NCBI GenBank assembly: GCA_963281155.1
Contig: CAUJLY010000006.1
Span: forward strand, 1,240,001-1,304,000
Origin: Rhabditophanes sp. KR3021
Lineage: Eukaryota > Nematoda > Chromadorea > Rhabditida > Alloionematidae
DNA length: 64,000 nucleotides
Reading direction: 5' to 3'
Below are positions 12,501-22,617 of the stretch, piece by piece. The notes under the pieces are model-generated. The model was not told the origin of the DNA. It made no database searches and saw only the letters and a program-made list of their open reading frames with translations. Every line of letters begins with the position of its first letter. Position 1 is the stretch's first letter. The position numbers and the translations under genes were made by a program.

Positions 12501-13266
12501 AAATAACTCTGACAATTCTGACATTATCACCATTACCGGAGTTGCTAGCAACGTCGATCAATGCATCCTTGAACTCCAAGGCCGCAACGTCGAGTTCGAA
12601 AAGCTTGCCGAGGAAAGAGTATTGAAGGCCTTCAAGATTGTTGTCAACGTCCCTGCTACTTACCACCAAAAACTTATCGGAAGAAAGGGAGCTGTGGTGA
12701 ATGAGATGCGCAACAAATTCGACGTCCAAATCAGCTTCCCAAAGGAGGGCGACGTTCCTGATGCTGTTACCATTTCTGGATACGAAGAGAAAGTCGGTGA
12801 GTGCAAGGCTGAGATCGAAGCAATCATCGCCAAACTCCAGTCAATGTTCACTCAAACTGTTTCCTTCGACCCAAGATTCCACCCACGCATGATTGGAACT
12901 GGCGCCAAAACTTTGAAAAAAACGTGCGAAGAATTCAATGTGGACATCCGTATGCCAAACAAAACTGACCAAGATCCCACCCTCGTTACATTCACTGGAG
13001 AAAAAGAGTCCGACGTTGTAGAGTGCATTGAAGCCCTGATCATTCAAGAAGAAGATTTCGTTGATGCTCTAGTCGACAACGGCCAATACATCAGTGCTCG
13101 GCCCGAAATCGCTGCTCCACAACAACTCCCACGCAACGTCCAAATCACTGGCGCCCCATGGCAGAATAACCTTGAACAATTCCCAACAATGGGACAAACT
13201 CCTCCTGCTCCTTCCTCCACTGTCTCTGGAGTGTGGGGTTCTCGTATCAACAAGACAAGCTGTTAA
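9568..13266 (+). CDS. Vigilin, multi-KH RNA-binding protein
   Basis: A single 3.7 kb exon encoding 1,232 residues, the usual vigilin size. Vigilins bind mRNA and tRNA through tandem KH domains, associate with ribosomes, and act in translation and sterol or chromosome biology. Eight clear GxxG loops are visible (IIGKEGS, VLGRGGE, IVGKAGA, IIGSKGE, IIGKGGV, LIGKAGG, LIGRGGE, LIGRKGA). Between them lie degenerate KH repeats (AFNGRRL, LVRGNEV, LANRGQH, MIGTGAK), plus a degenerate first KH near residue 90. The C-terminal tail holds GAPWQNNLEQFPTMG. G+C and C-ending codons are clearly richer than in the neighbours, as in highly expressed genes. The lack of any intron is unusual here. Upstream AG at 9475-9476 is the probable leader acceptor. 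The C. elegans counterpart is vgln-1. Confidence 0.95.
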   Translation: MNGNTEFTLEDAVNDATFAPQPTEETMVPVKAEKLVMDYSTDFPSLPIAPLTTAGKESNAWVKPAIRSSTVTEVIKLTAEERAGPAATKGTAIADERKKCKEIARKSGCVIDLSESRDGTLSIMITGKQQKVAAAEQMLNRELTAQMVREITIPKEHFGAIIGKEGSNLRRLQEEYNCTIAMPNKEAEHGTIKITGARAGADALSKKLTEMSSERSKQGNEAFDIPHLYYPWIRGASGVNYDRWANEDNVKVKIPPYNVENEKIIVTGEKDAVTKVANEIKAIYQEKSSTIKSLSVKIARSQIRFVLGRGGEGLNEILRNTDCVVEVPSEDSDSDDVIIYGTQSKVVEALSAVYARASSVISAEIPCPQWMHRTLTGPKRVHLVALIPNMERLSVDFTENGTIYLEGPPATLTVAKELLLAEIERLSRDNDSKTVTVPIDLHRHIVGKAGANITKLREEFDVSINMPNENTNSTQIVVEGKKEGVKKCIEQIKEAVKKLENEKSRDIIVEQRFHKNIIGSKGESVNKLRQQYPSVVVIVPDASAKSDIISIRGDKDEVDKVHAFISKQNKELLESNYQESVPIFKEFHKHIIGKGGVTINKIRDETTTRIELPIEGSGEEKILVTGKKENVKKAVTLLTNIQNEQANIITVETVIPAKAKARFAFNGRRLLSDIEKECGNVFFSIPKEKSDKITIRGPKEFVATAERLLNELLSNLNDQTEETTITAEQTYHKFLIGKAGGKVKKLREQYPTVRILFPEDASDDIYLVGKKEEVQAVKAILLKQIEELKQTIELTADVDSKYHKHFLVRGNEVLKDIQAQNGNVQVYFPKMGDTSTTVTIKGSKECAESAKARILEIVDDLTCQVTLEVEIDNKYYRTILANRGQHTQEISKQHNVHIKFPVKDAKDEVNEEGKNIANIVTIIGRDYKCEAAKNALLALVPIVKEFSVDKINHSALIGRGGEGIRALQQTYNVNISIPNNSDNSDIITITGVASNVDQCILELQGRNVEFEKLAEERVLKAFKIVVNVPATYHQKLIGRKGAVVNEMRNKFDVQISFPKEGDVPDAVTISGYEEKVGECKAEIEAIIAKLQSMFTQTVSFDPRFHPRMIGTGAKTLKKTCEEFNVDIRMPNKTDQDPTLVTFTGEKESDVVECIEALIIQEEDFVDALVDNGQYISARPEIAAPQQLPRNVQITGAPWQNNLEQFPTMGQTPPAPSSTVSGVWGSRINKTSC

Positions 13267-13382
13267 GTTTTATTTCCAACTGTTGTTATTATCACTTTCC
13301 TTAATCAAAAAAAGGTTTTATCTTGTAACGAAAAACAAAATCATTATAAATATTGTATTCCATTTATTATTTGTATAGAACA

Positions 13383-13481
13383 AATAAATCATTGACTTCA
13401 ACATTCGTAGTTTATTCATCAAATGCATTTCTGTGCAAAAATACTTCTCATATTCTTAAATCAAATTGATTAGTTTTTTAG
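13383..13481 (+). promoter_or_regulatory. Operon-like intercistronic region
   Basis: AATAAA at 13383-13388 ends vigilin. A TTTTTTAG acceptor at 13480-13481 lies 93 bases further on and 8 bases before the next start codon. About 100 bases between the poly(A) signal and the trans-splice site is the normal spacing inside nematode operons, where an SL2-type leader is added to the downstream message. Co-transcription is an inference. Confidence 0.5.
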
Positions 13482-13489
13482 ATTTAATC

Positions 13490-14607
13490 ATGCACATCAG
13501 AACACTTGATGGTGGTTTTGGAACATATGCAGTTCATGTGTATAAGACAGAAAAAGCAAAAACTGATGTCAGTAGACGCTTTTGGTCTTTTGAATTGGCA
13601 TTGAATCGAGACTACAGTCAACTCTTTGAACTCCACAAAAGAATTGCCTGCAATGGAAGCGAAACCTTATTTACAACTCATTACCAAGCTTCGGTGCCTA
13701 GGTTGATGATGGATGGGTGGGATTATGAAGACATTTTCAACACTTTTGAGGTAACTTTTAATGAATAGAGTAACTAATTATATATATGTAGATGAGTTAT
13801 CAAATTCCAAAATTTATAATGAACAATGAGCCTGACTCTGTTTTCGTGAGCTGCGGTCCATTTGCCGTTTTTATGCAAGATAACACCGAATACAGCGACA
13901 AACAAAATCACCCCCTCACCAAATCAGGCCTATTTAATGAAAGATTGGCGCAATTGTATTACCAAATTCAAATATCAACTCTTTGTCTCATCGATCCAGA
14001 TGTGATTGTGTTTGAAACACTAGGTTTGATTGAAGAAGCCCAAGTAATTATAAAAGTGATGAAAGAACAACATCCAACCATTAAGTACGGCCTTTCATTT
14101 GCATTTAAAGATGGCATTTCAACATACGCCGCCTCCGACATCCAGCATTGTTTCATGGTAGTGGCAGAGAGTGAAGCCACCTATTTTGGTTTAAATTGCA
14201 CAGATCCTAAACTTGTGACCAATCTATTGACAACTATCAAAAATATCGCCACCCCCCACAAACAACTTTCTCTTATTTTAAAACCAAATTGTGGCCAATT
14301 AACCTTCATGCCTGATTCGAGAGTCATTACAAATGTAAAAGCGAAAAAAATAGTTGACTATATAGATGAATGGAGGTCGCTGTTACCAATTTGGGGCATT
14401 GGCGGTTGTTGCAACGTGCTGCCAAACGAAATACTATCCATTTCCAAAAAACTAAATTGCAAATTGCAAAAGACCAATATACTTGAAGATAAATTGGATT
14501 TTTACCAATCAAACCTAGCCCCATCCACCGCCCCTGACTCTTTAAAGGCTGTTGGTAAGGAATGCACATTACTTTTGGATGAATTTAAGAAGGCACTTTA
14601 TTTTTGA
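13490..14607 (+). CDS. Homocysteine S-methyltransferase
   Basis: Transfers a methyl group (from S-methylmethionine or a similar donor) to homocysteine to make methionine, in the cytosol. Exons 13490-13750 and 13792-14607 flank a 41-base intron and give 358 residues, normal for the family. The N-terminal LDGGFGTYA, HYQAS and SCGPFAVFMQDNTEY are family landmarks. The three zinc-binding cysteines are present: GLNC (about 223) and the pair in GGCC (about 293-294). I chose the ATG at 13490 because an acceptor AG lies just upstream. The open frame extends further 5' only across that site. Spacing suggests it is the second gene of an operon with vigilin. Confidence 0.88.
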
Positions 14608-14640
14608 TATATATTTTTTTAAACAAATTGTTACTATCAT

Positions 14641-16262
14641 TTATCTTGCATCATGGGGCAAGGCAATTCTTCTTGGATAAAATTTTTGATTATTTGTATA
14701 CTTTTGGAAGTTTGGTACTCTGCTGGTGTAGATGTCAGCAAGTCTACTCAATCTATTTGAAAAGCAAGTCATATTGTGGTGCGTCCTGAAGAGTGATCCA
14801 AATTGTTCATTAAACTTTGCCTTTGCGATGTGTCTATAATGAATGGGAGATGTATGTTATGTGGTGAATAATTTTGTATGTTAGTGAATGGAATTAATGT
14901 TATTGTAAATGATTTGATGTTAAAAAAGATTGGACATGTTATGTGGAGATGTTTTTGTGTTTGAATGTTATGTTTTTACCTAGTTTCGCGTCTCTCCCTG
15001 TCCCATTGCTTTAGAACGTCTGCACATTCTGTACTTTCCTCTTCTGTGTATTGGTACCGTTCTGATAATTCGGTTAGTGCATCAATCCATACAATAGATT
15101 TAACGAAGTCGGGCTCGTTTTGCATTCTTATTTCTCTTGCCAATTCGGGTACTATGCCAGCCGTCCGCCACCCTAACTTAAGTATTGGTTCTGCTAGATC
15201 TGAATAGATGTGATCGCCAAAATACAAAACACCAGGTTTCTTAAACTCTGCATACTCTGAAAATTGACTTATATTGCCCCCATAATATATTTTGCCCGGT
15301 TCTAGCTTGTGAATGATTTGTCTTTTCAAGGCACATGTTTCCTCGTCATACAATCTAAAGGGGGCAGCGTTCTTGAAAAAATTTGGTTTTCTAGCTGATA
15401 CCACGACATATTTAAATAAATCTCTCCAATTTTTATCTATCATGTAAGTCATCCCTGCATTAACAAATGAAAAGGGACTATTTGTAATGATAAATAACTC
15501 TTTTGCATTTTTCTCTTTGACGCTTTGTAAAAAAGGACCCAGAGATTCGTTTTTATGTATGTATTTGGACGTATCATTCATTACAGCTTCATACATCTTC
15601 CCACTGACATGCACATGCCCAATAGCATCTTTGACATCATCATAAATGGACCATGGATCAAATGGAAATTTGATACTATCACAATATTCTACTACATTCG
15701 CTAATAACCCTGCAAATGGCAAAGAAAATAAATCGATCATTTGTGGCAATTTATGAAGGACTGATTCAGCAATTTTCAAGTCAGAATTGTACAGTTCAAC
15801 AGTCTCCTGGTAAGTCAGCCTTTTCTTGCCCCTAAAAACACTTCCTATCTGAATTTGATTAAAAGCATCGATTTTAAGTAGACAACTATTGCGTATGTCA
15901 TAATGTAGACCCCTGATAGCAAAGTTAGGATCATATGTCATGTCTTTGAACTCGTTTGGAAATCGCTTCTCCTTTATCATATAATCCATTGCTTGGTCAT
16001 AGATCAGTTTATTTAACTCACGTTTATACACACACAATGTGTAGTCATAGTCAAACCCATAAGCTCCGATATATTGCAAGTTTATTTCATTATTAGCATA
16101 AATTTGACGAGGGTCTGTTGGTTCCCTTCTTGGAGCATCACCAAGAGCCTTTAGTTTGGTTGCCTTGTAAATGTCCCACAAATCGTTGGGTTTTAAGACT
16201 GGCCTTGTGGTTAACATCCTTTTGTGAATGGACAACACTTTTGTGGCCATCTTAATTAACAT
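14641..16262 (-). CDS. NT5DC2/3-type 5'-nucleotidase domain protein (HAD family)
   Basis: Cytosolic 5'-nucleotidase-like HAD protein. The main exon is 16262-14980. A second exon, 14785-14641, after a 194-base intron supplies the tail (FSNRLSRLADIYTSR, then FYPRRIALPHDAR), which matches the end of NT5DC2/NT5DC3. Without splicing the frame stops at once after RETR. The total is 475 residues. The HAD motif GFDYDYTL (Asp71, Asp73), ITNSPF and YFGDHIYSDL are intact, so phosphatase or nucleotidase activity is possible. I start at 16262 because an acceptor (TTTTTAG, 16286) sits just upstream; a further Met follows at 16250. The basic Ser/Thr/Arg N-terminus could be a mitochondrial presequence. The 3' end faces the methyltransferase gene. 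Confidence 0.87.
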
Positions 16263-16664
16263 ATTTGCACATATAAGGAGCTTCTCTAAAAATGGAAATA
16301 AAGGGATGTTAGTTGGTGTGAGATATTGAGATATTGACACAAAGACAATTGTTGAGAGGATACAAGAATATTTTGAAAAGGAAAATTATTTATTATTAAT
16401 ATTTTGCACTGAGAAGTCTAAATACAATAAATCGCTTAGATAGCATCACTAGTAAGGATTCTTAAAAGAAGTGTTTTGAGAAATAAAGCGATTCCACAAC
16501 TTTATTTAAAATGTTAAAATGATTGATCTTCAAATAAGGACCATTATACTAAGAAGGAAAGGTATGGAACATAATTAAAAGCATGGTAAGGCCAATCATT
16601 ATTTGATATATAGTTCCATACGACGAATCATTAATGATAATGAAGGTGTAAGCGTTTTGAATGA
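16263..16664. other. Spacer between NT5DC-like and CAF1 genes
   Basis: Short AT-rich spacer with no coding signal. TTTATT at 16501-16506, read on the minus strand, is a possible AATAAA for the CAF1 gene. The two genes run in the same direction with about 400 bases between them. Confidence 0.5.
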
Positions 16665-17693
16665 TTACTCAGCGAGAATCGGGCAAATAGTTCCATTTGT
16701 GTCAGGATTAGTAATAGTAAGAGTTTGAACAATTTTGCCTTGCGATTCGGGGGAGTTACTTTTGGATGTTTTGTCGCTGCCAATGGCTGGGCTTTCGGTA
16801 TAATTTGTGTTGTATGGTAAGGGAGTACTGCGTATTTGGGAAGAGTTCAATTTGGGAGTGTCGCATGATAAAGTATTTCCTAGCCCATACAATTCCCCAC
16901 GAATATTCTCAAACAACTCATCCCAACTTAATGAAAAAAACTTTTCCTTGATTGCGAAGAATGTGTTTCCTGTCAATAACGAATCGGATCCTGCTTGATG
17001 TTGCATTCCGTACCTAGTTACTTGCAGCATCGAGGCCACTTCTTGGAGGCCTCCTCTTAGTTTGACAGCCAAAGGACCTGGTTGTCTCAACATAAGCTTG
17101 ATGTCGATACTTGATGGAAAAAGGGTTTGCAACTTTTTGAAGAAATCTTTTTCTTCTTTTGGAAGCTCCCTGGTAAGAACAGCTTTCATGAGGTAGCCAA
17201 AATCATAGCCCGAGGAAAAAGTCAACCAATGGATTTTTGGGTCTGTGAGTAGGCCACTAGTTGTTAAAAGCTCTCCAAACTCCAGCATCGAAATGCCATT
17301 ATCTTCATGCATCGGAAAATCTATGCCGCATTTGCGAAGAAGCTCAACAGACTCAGTTGAATACATATCATCTTCCAAGTTAAATTCGAAATTAAACTGC
17401 CAAACTGGATTTTCCGGGGGCAGATGCCCACTCGAATTCATAAAAGTAAGACCAACTTGTATTAATTTAAGCATATTAACATTGCATGAAACCAATTGGT
17501 AGTTAAAATCTTCTTTACTCTTAAATTGACCAACCGGTGTTGCTACAACCCCAGGGAATTCGGTATCCATGGCAACGAATGGATACTCTTCCACGATCTT
17601 GTTGATCTTCCCAAACTCGTCACGAAGATTCTTTTTCCAAACGTTGATAATTTGTACATCCTTTTTCGCTGGGGTTTCATGTTTAGTTGACAT
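16665..17693 (-). CDS. ccf-1: CAF1/CNOT7 deadenylase subunit of CCR4-NOT
   Basis: Catalytic poly(A) exonuclease of the CCR4-NOT complex, which shortens mRNA tails in the cytoplasm. Single exon, 342 residues. The DEDD-type catalytic residues are visible: Asp43 and Glu45 in AMDTEFPG, Asp164 in FSSGYDFGYLMK, and His232 with Asp237 in HQAGSDSLLTG. The fold runs from about residue 10 to 275 and closely follows CNOT7. The last 65 residues are a Ser/Thr/Pro-rich tail that is not part of the conserved domain. Upstream, the ATG is preceded by AT-rich DNA without a clear acceptor. The gene symbol follows the C. elegans orthologue. Confidence 0.93.
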   Translation of the reverse strand: MSTKHETPAKKDVQIINVWKKNLRDEFGKINKIVEEYPFVAMDTEFPGVVATPVGQFKSKEDFNYQLVSCNVNMLKLIQVGLTFMNSSGHLPPENPVWQFNFEFNLEDDMYSTESVELLRKCGIDFPMHEDNGISMLEFGELLTTSGLLTDPKIHWLTFSSGYDFGYLMKAVLTRELPKEEKDFFKKLQTLFPSSIDIKLMLRQPGPLAVKLRGGLQEVASMLQVTRYGMQHQAGSDSLLTGNTFFAIKEKFFSLSWDELFENIRGELYGLGNTLSCDTPKLNSSQIRSTPLPYNTNYTESPAIGSDKTSKSNSPESQGKIVQTLTITNPDTNGTICPILAE

Positions 17694-17879
17694 ATCTATA
17701 CATATGGAACAGTTAATTTTGCTAAATAATAAGTTTTAACAAGTTTGTGGATTAATTATTAGTTCTGAAAATAATCAAAAAACAATTAGAAGCAATTTAA
17801 GAAATAGAGTAAGCGTGTATTAAGTTATTAGGCAATCATTTAAATATTTCAACATTAATAGGGATAAATAGCCACTTTA

Positions 17880-18152
17880 CTAGATAAAATGGTTATCCCT
17901 AATGTGGTAATCCTTTGTAAGAATATTCTCAAGTATATACGAAAGTGTGATGTCAACAACTATCATACTATCTATCCATTTAAAATGCATTTTACACCAA
18001 TTAAATGTCATATGTGTTGTGTTGTAACATAAATGGGTATGATTCCACACAGGCTCATATGTTTTGTACAGACGTATCTGGCATGCATAGTCCTGTAAAG
18101 TTATTGTGTCTAAGAAAATGATGTACGTCAAAGAAACCACCGATACTAACAT
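17880..18152 (-). CDS. Possible small secreted protein, unrecognised
   Basis: An open frame of 90 residues from the ATG at 18152. It begins with a hydrophobic stretch (MLVSVVSLTYIIFLDTI) that could be a signal peptide. The rest has three Cys (one in CQIRL, two more near NHTHLCYN and NWCKM), a potential N-glycosylation site (NHT) and several Trp. I do not recognise it. There is no acceptor or promoter evidence, and a frame this long can occur by chance in this AT-rich DNA. Confidence 0.3.
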   Translation of the reverse strand: MLVSVVSLTYIIFLDTITLQDYACQIRLYKTYEPVWNHTHLCYNTTHMTFNWCKMHFKWIDSMIVVDITLSYILENILTKDYHIRDNHFI

Positions 18153-18986
18153 CAACTAGTATTTCAGATTACACGTAATCGTCAACATTAGCGCACTACT
18201 AAATTGAATGAAATTGAAAGGAAATAATTGTGGATTATTTGTGTCAAAGATTTGTTTACGTTTAGCATATTGTCACGAGATAACTTTCCAGTACAAAATT
18301 TAATTAAGGAACATAATTAAGTTGTCTTTGCATAAACAAATATTAAATGATAATAAAATAATAAATTGCCAACGCACGCAAATATATCTTATACAACATT
18401 TTAATTAAACAATAACAAAAAATTAATGAGACATATCTCAAACAACATCGTCTATAAGACAGTTATCAGATATAGCCAAAAAAAATCATTGGAAACGGGT
18501 GCATCCTCCCAAAAATGTCATACATTATCACGCCTATTTACCTCTTACCCCACCACCATATTCAATACAAATTACAAATTTGATAGTCAAACATAACTAA
18601 TTATCAAATATATTTTAAATAAAGTTACTTCTTTAAATCAAAGTTTCGATACTCATACGTTGTTGCCTACATTAAATTAAACGAAAGTATATGGCTAAGA
18701 TTAGTTCAAAACTCGTTGCTACAACACGTATTTACAATCAACGTTTTTCCAAAGTTTTATCATTGATAGCAATTATATAGACTGCTATTTTTAAATATCA
18801 GTTACTTTTTGAATAAAAAGTATGCGAACGTTTGTCTTTAAATTAAATTATAAAGATGTATCATTTGACAAAACAAAAGTCTCTATTTTTATAACACTCA
18901 TTTTGCTTTATTTGATAACAGTGATATGCATACTTTACAATTAACGTTCTCTTTATATTAACATTTAGTATATACACTTTTAGAAC
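18153..18986. other. Intergenic region upstream of FAM210-like gene
   Basis: AT-rich spacer with no coding signal. Its last bases contain CACTTTTAG (acceptor AG at 18982-18983), three bases before the FAM210-like start codon. That is a typical nematode trans-splice position. Confidence 0.5.
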
Positions 18987-19782
18987 ATGTTTTTACTAAA
19001 CTTACGTTCAATAAAAGCGCAACAAGTATACTCAAACTGCAGCATATTAATGAGAAATGGTGCTTGTGCCTTAAATTATGGGGTACGACCTTCCTCGTTC
19101 GGAACAATGCCTAATCTGGTCATTACAGACTCAAGGTTTTTAAGCACATCTTGCCAGGTAAATTATCTACCCTTTAAATATATATCTGTCACCATTTACT
19201 GATGTATATATATTACCACCATCCAACACAACCCCTCACCTACATCTCCTTTTATAGAGGCAAAAAAAGTTTCGCCTAACTATGGATGAGGAGGAAAAGA
19301 AGACAAAATTAGAAACTATTGCCAAACAAAGTCAAGAACAAAAGCCGAAAAGTATGTTTGAAAAGATCAAATTCTACATCAAACGATACTGGTATATTGC
19401 TGTTCCTGTTCATATGATTGTGTGTTCCTTTTATTTTGGGATTTTTTATTTGATCGTAAAAAGTGGTGTAGATGTTATTAGTATTATGGAGAAACTAGGT
19501 TTGCCGGAAACTGTTTTGGAAAAGGCAAAAAGTGCTCCACCTCAAGCAAGTATTTTGGTCATTGCTATGATATTATATAAAATAGCGACACCGTTGAGGT
19601 ATGCGACAACTTTAGGTGGGATTCAAGGTACTTTTTGGACCTTACGAAATATGGGTAAGTTGAAAACTGCTAGAGAAGCTGAGTTTTTGGTTAGGCATGG
19701 CTATGAAGTGAACAAAGCCAAGTATGGGTTGAGATCAAAGTTTATAACCAAAAAAATGCCAAGAAAGTCTGGTAATAAATGA
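18987..19782 (+). CDS. FAM210 (DUF1279) mitochondrial membrane protein
   Basis: Exons 18987-19157 and 19258-19782 join in phase 0 and give 231 residues. The first 65 residues are rich in Arg, Ser, Asn and Leu and low in acid, as expected of a mitochondrial presequence. This supports the ATG at 18987 over the internal Met at 19282. The DUF1279 domain follows: YIKRYWYIAVPVHM, a membrane segment, a short helix, PPQASILVIAMILYKIATPLRY and GIQGTF. A basic tail (FITKKMPRKSGNK) ends the protein. FAM210A and FAM210B act in the inner mitochondrial membrane in translation and iron or energy metabolism. I cannot tell which paralogue this is. AATAAA at 19830-19835 is the likely poly(A) signal. Confidence 0.85.
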
Positions 19783-20454
19783 TTAGTTGATTGATAATGT
19801 AGTGATCAATATTATTGTTAAATGTTATTAATAAATTGTTGGAACTTAACTGTCATTTATTAGTTCACTTATTAAATGCAATACAACTTTCATCAAAAAT
19901 CTTAATGGACTATTTTAATTTAAACAACAATAAAGTTGATTGTTTACAAATTCTGTCGCACATCAAATACATCGTTTTATTGTTTAAAAAGTCGCAAAGT
20001 TATAGTATGCGTCATCATCCTCTTGATAGCGTTATGGGAAAAAAATGAAGTATGTATGATAGTTTTAATAGCCTTAACTATCTCAAAAAGCCATTCTCTA
20101 CATACCTACCTAATTTTTGACAATAAACAGCTGTTGTCTTTGTCCCCAATTTCAACTTTTCTATCTTTTTAATCAGATAAATTCAGATGTTCCATACAAT
20201 GTTAGCCTGTATTAATGTAGTTAAAATAGCCCGATTGTAATCTTTTCTACTCCAACCAATTGACTTATCATCAAGTTAAATGCGTTAAGCATATTATTCA
20301 GTCATTATCCTCATTTAAAAGAGTCAATGTTTGTATATTTTGAATAATCTGTCATTGATTCGGCACAACCATTCTCATATTTTTGTTGACTTTTATTTGT
20401 GTGTTAAAATATAAATTTTTATTTCTTGATTGAAACGTCATTTCAGAGTTAGTT
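19783..20454. other. Intergenic spacer
   Basis: Holds the FAM210-like 3'UTR and upstream DNA of the next gene. Short open frames at 19815-20172 have no support. CATTTCAG at 20445-20446 is a good acceptor, nine bases before the next ATG. Confidence 0.5.
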
Positions 20455-21324
20455 ATGGTGTTGGTGTTACACTTGCATAATATTTACTTACTACTTTTCC
20501 TGACTCTCACCATTTTACCTACATTTGTTCTATCTAAAATAACCGACTATGAACAGATTTTTGACCTTAAGACTGACCCAGAAGTCCAAAAGAGACTAGA
20601 ACTGATTAGCAAAGAAAAATTCGAGCACAACTATGCAATTCAGCCTAATGGGACAGTGATTGAAGAAGTCAAGAAACACAAAATTGATAAGAGAGATGGT
20701 GGTTTGATTTCGGGTCCAGTAGCAGTGGCATTAGTTTCCGGAATTATTGGTAACTAATTTATGGATTCCCATCCAATGACAAATAATTTAGGCTTTACAA
20801 CGAATGCATTGCATGACTTAGCAACATATGATCGCCCAACCAGTAGCACAGGTGGTTGTAAATGGTATGGAACAGCACCTTTGTGTGACTACAGATGCCC
20901 ATCCGATTTTGACTTTATTCGAGAGCATAATGGACGATGCAGTAAATGGTGGTTTGCTAGTGTTTGTGAACCAGACGCGGCTTTCGGAATGCCATGTAGC
21001 ACATTTTTAGGATCATATTACTCTAAACGCTTTTGTTGTAAAAGTGATGCATCAGATTGTTCTTGGAGTGGGCGATGGATGAGCGCCTCAACCTCAAATA
21101 ATATCCATTGCCGTTATGATCACAGAGAAGGAGTATGTGGGCGTTTTTCATGTGGAATCAACAACAGCAAACACAATGCCTACAACAATACTATCATCGA
21201 AGGCGAAGGTTGCGACCACATCCAACTATTCAATGCAAACGGAAAAGCAACTTGTGGATATATTGCATGGTACAATCCGGAAACAGGTGATTTTGTTGAT
21301 GCGTGGTACAAATCGAAAGATTAA
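20455..21324 (+). CDS. Secreted cysteine-rich protein with CxWxGTAPxC motif
   Basis: Exons 20455-20749 and 20792-21324 are joined by removing a 42-base intron that otherwise puts a TAA in frame. The product is 275 residues. A signal peptide (about 1-26) is followed by a hydrophilic pro-like region, a dibasic DKRD site, and a Gly/Ala/Val stretch (about 80-95). A Cys-rich domain of about 160 residues comes next. It opens with CKWYGTAPLCDYRCP and contains RCSKWWFASVCEPD, KRFCCKSD, CGRFSCG and CGYIAWYNPETG. I do not recognise a named family. Extracellular location is the only safe inference. AATAAA at 21427-21432 ends it. Confidence 0.75.
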
Positions 21325-21488
21325 CTTTAACTATCCTAAATTAGATTAATGATAACTGTATTACTCATTAATTTGTTAAAGTATTAAAAAAGCAATCATT
21401 TTTTGCAATTTAATGTAACCTGTTATAATAAAGTTTATTAAGGAATTTCAAGGATAAATGTAATGTTTGTTGTTTATTAAAACGTTAA

Positions 21489-22617
21489 TCAGACAATTTC
21501 TTTTAATTTGTCGACTGTGATACTTTTACTTTGAAAGTGAGTTGAAAATTCTAAATGGGAGCAATTTTGAAAGTGCATTTTAACATAATCAGCAAGTGAC
21601 ATATCATAGTCGAAATTGTTTGTCATTTCTTCCCCTACTTTAGGAAAATGAAAGACAACAACGTAACCAAGATTGATGAAGCATGTTATCATGTAAAATC
21701 CCACATCAACAAATTGCGTGTAAATAAAATCGGACAATTTGATGTCATCAACTGTTGAGTAATTTGCCATAATTATTCCGTATGGCAATAAACCTTTGGA
21801 AGCAATGAAAGTTAATGTATCTTTGAAAATGTCAGGATGGAATTGAACAATTTCATCTTTGTAATAAATTAAGTCGGTTATTTGAACGACTTGCTTTTTG
21901 AATTGACGTCCGAGGAGAAGGCCGTACTTATCAATTTGAGTGTTTGTTTCAATAGCAATTCTTACAAAATTAGGAATAAGATCCACATCCAGTTGAAGTT
22001 TAAAACCACCATTTATGAGTGTTTCTGTACCAGGTTTGTGGCAAAAGCCGCACATTTTAATGGTGTTTGCAAATTGCTTTGCTTTTTGATCTGCGCATGA
22101 GATTGGTTGTATTTGGTAGTTGGTGATGAATTCATTTTCAAAAGGAAAAGCAGCCATACTATTATATTTTTTGATATGTTCAATAATTCTTCTTCGAATG
22201 CTTTTGATATTGTCGTTTGTCTGAAGGATACCTGAACTTTTTATTGTATCCATTTTTAATAAAAAGTGAAGAATTGCAACATCACTTGTAATTTTAATGG
22301 CAGCCAAAGATCCGAAGTCGGCATGTTTAGGCATATCATACAAATGCATGTTTGAGCAACGTAGAAAATTGATGTATGCTTTCAATTCTTCTCCTTTGCA
22401 AATAGTATCTTTCCCGCCATTTTGACTTTTCATCAGATATTCGTAATAGTTTTCTAACTCAGCATTACTACAAATAACAGCCCAATGAATTTAAATATAT
22501 TAAAACGTACGTTTCAAATTCTTCACCAGGCCTACAACCAACAATATTTCCATCCACGATATTAAAACGTCTGTCTGCATCCATGCAAAGTTGTACAACT
22601 TCATCAATTACAAACAT
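21489..22617 (-). CDS. AMSH-like MPN-domain protein with degenerate JAMM motif
   Basis: Exons 22617-22511 and 22467-21489 join across a 43-base intron (AC|T codon) to give 361 residues. The N-terminal region contains YINFLRCSNMHLYDMPKHADFG, which resembles the AMSH/STAMBP dimerisation/MIT helix with its LPKHxDY motif. From about residue 198 the MPN fold is recognisable (LIPNFVRIAIETNTQIDKYG, then LLLGRQFKK). At the catalytic position (about 266-287) the sequence is GIIMANYSTVDD-IKLSD, where active AMSH has GWIHTHP...SSVD. The zinc ligands are therefore missing. Active AMSH cuts K63-linked ubiquitin on endosomes; this copy should be inactive and may act as a scaffold. The deletion of about 40 residues in the middle and extra FCHKPG segment are unusual. 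Confidence 0.65.

Noticed and set aside
9592..13253. Many 60-195 residue frames opposite vigilin
   Set aside because: Shadows of a G+C-richer coding strand with strong codon bias; no independent evidence.
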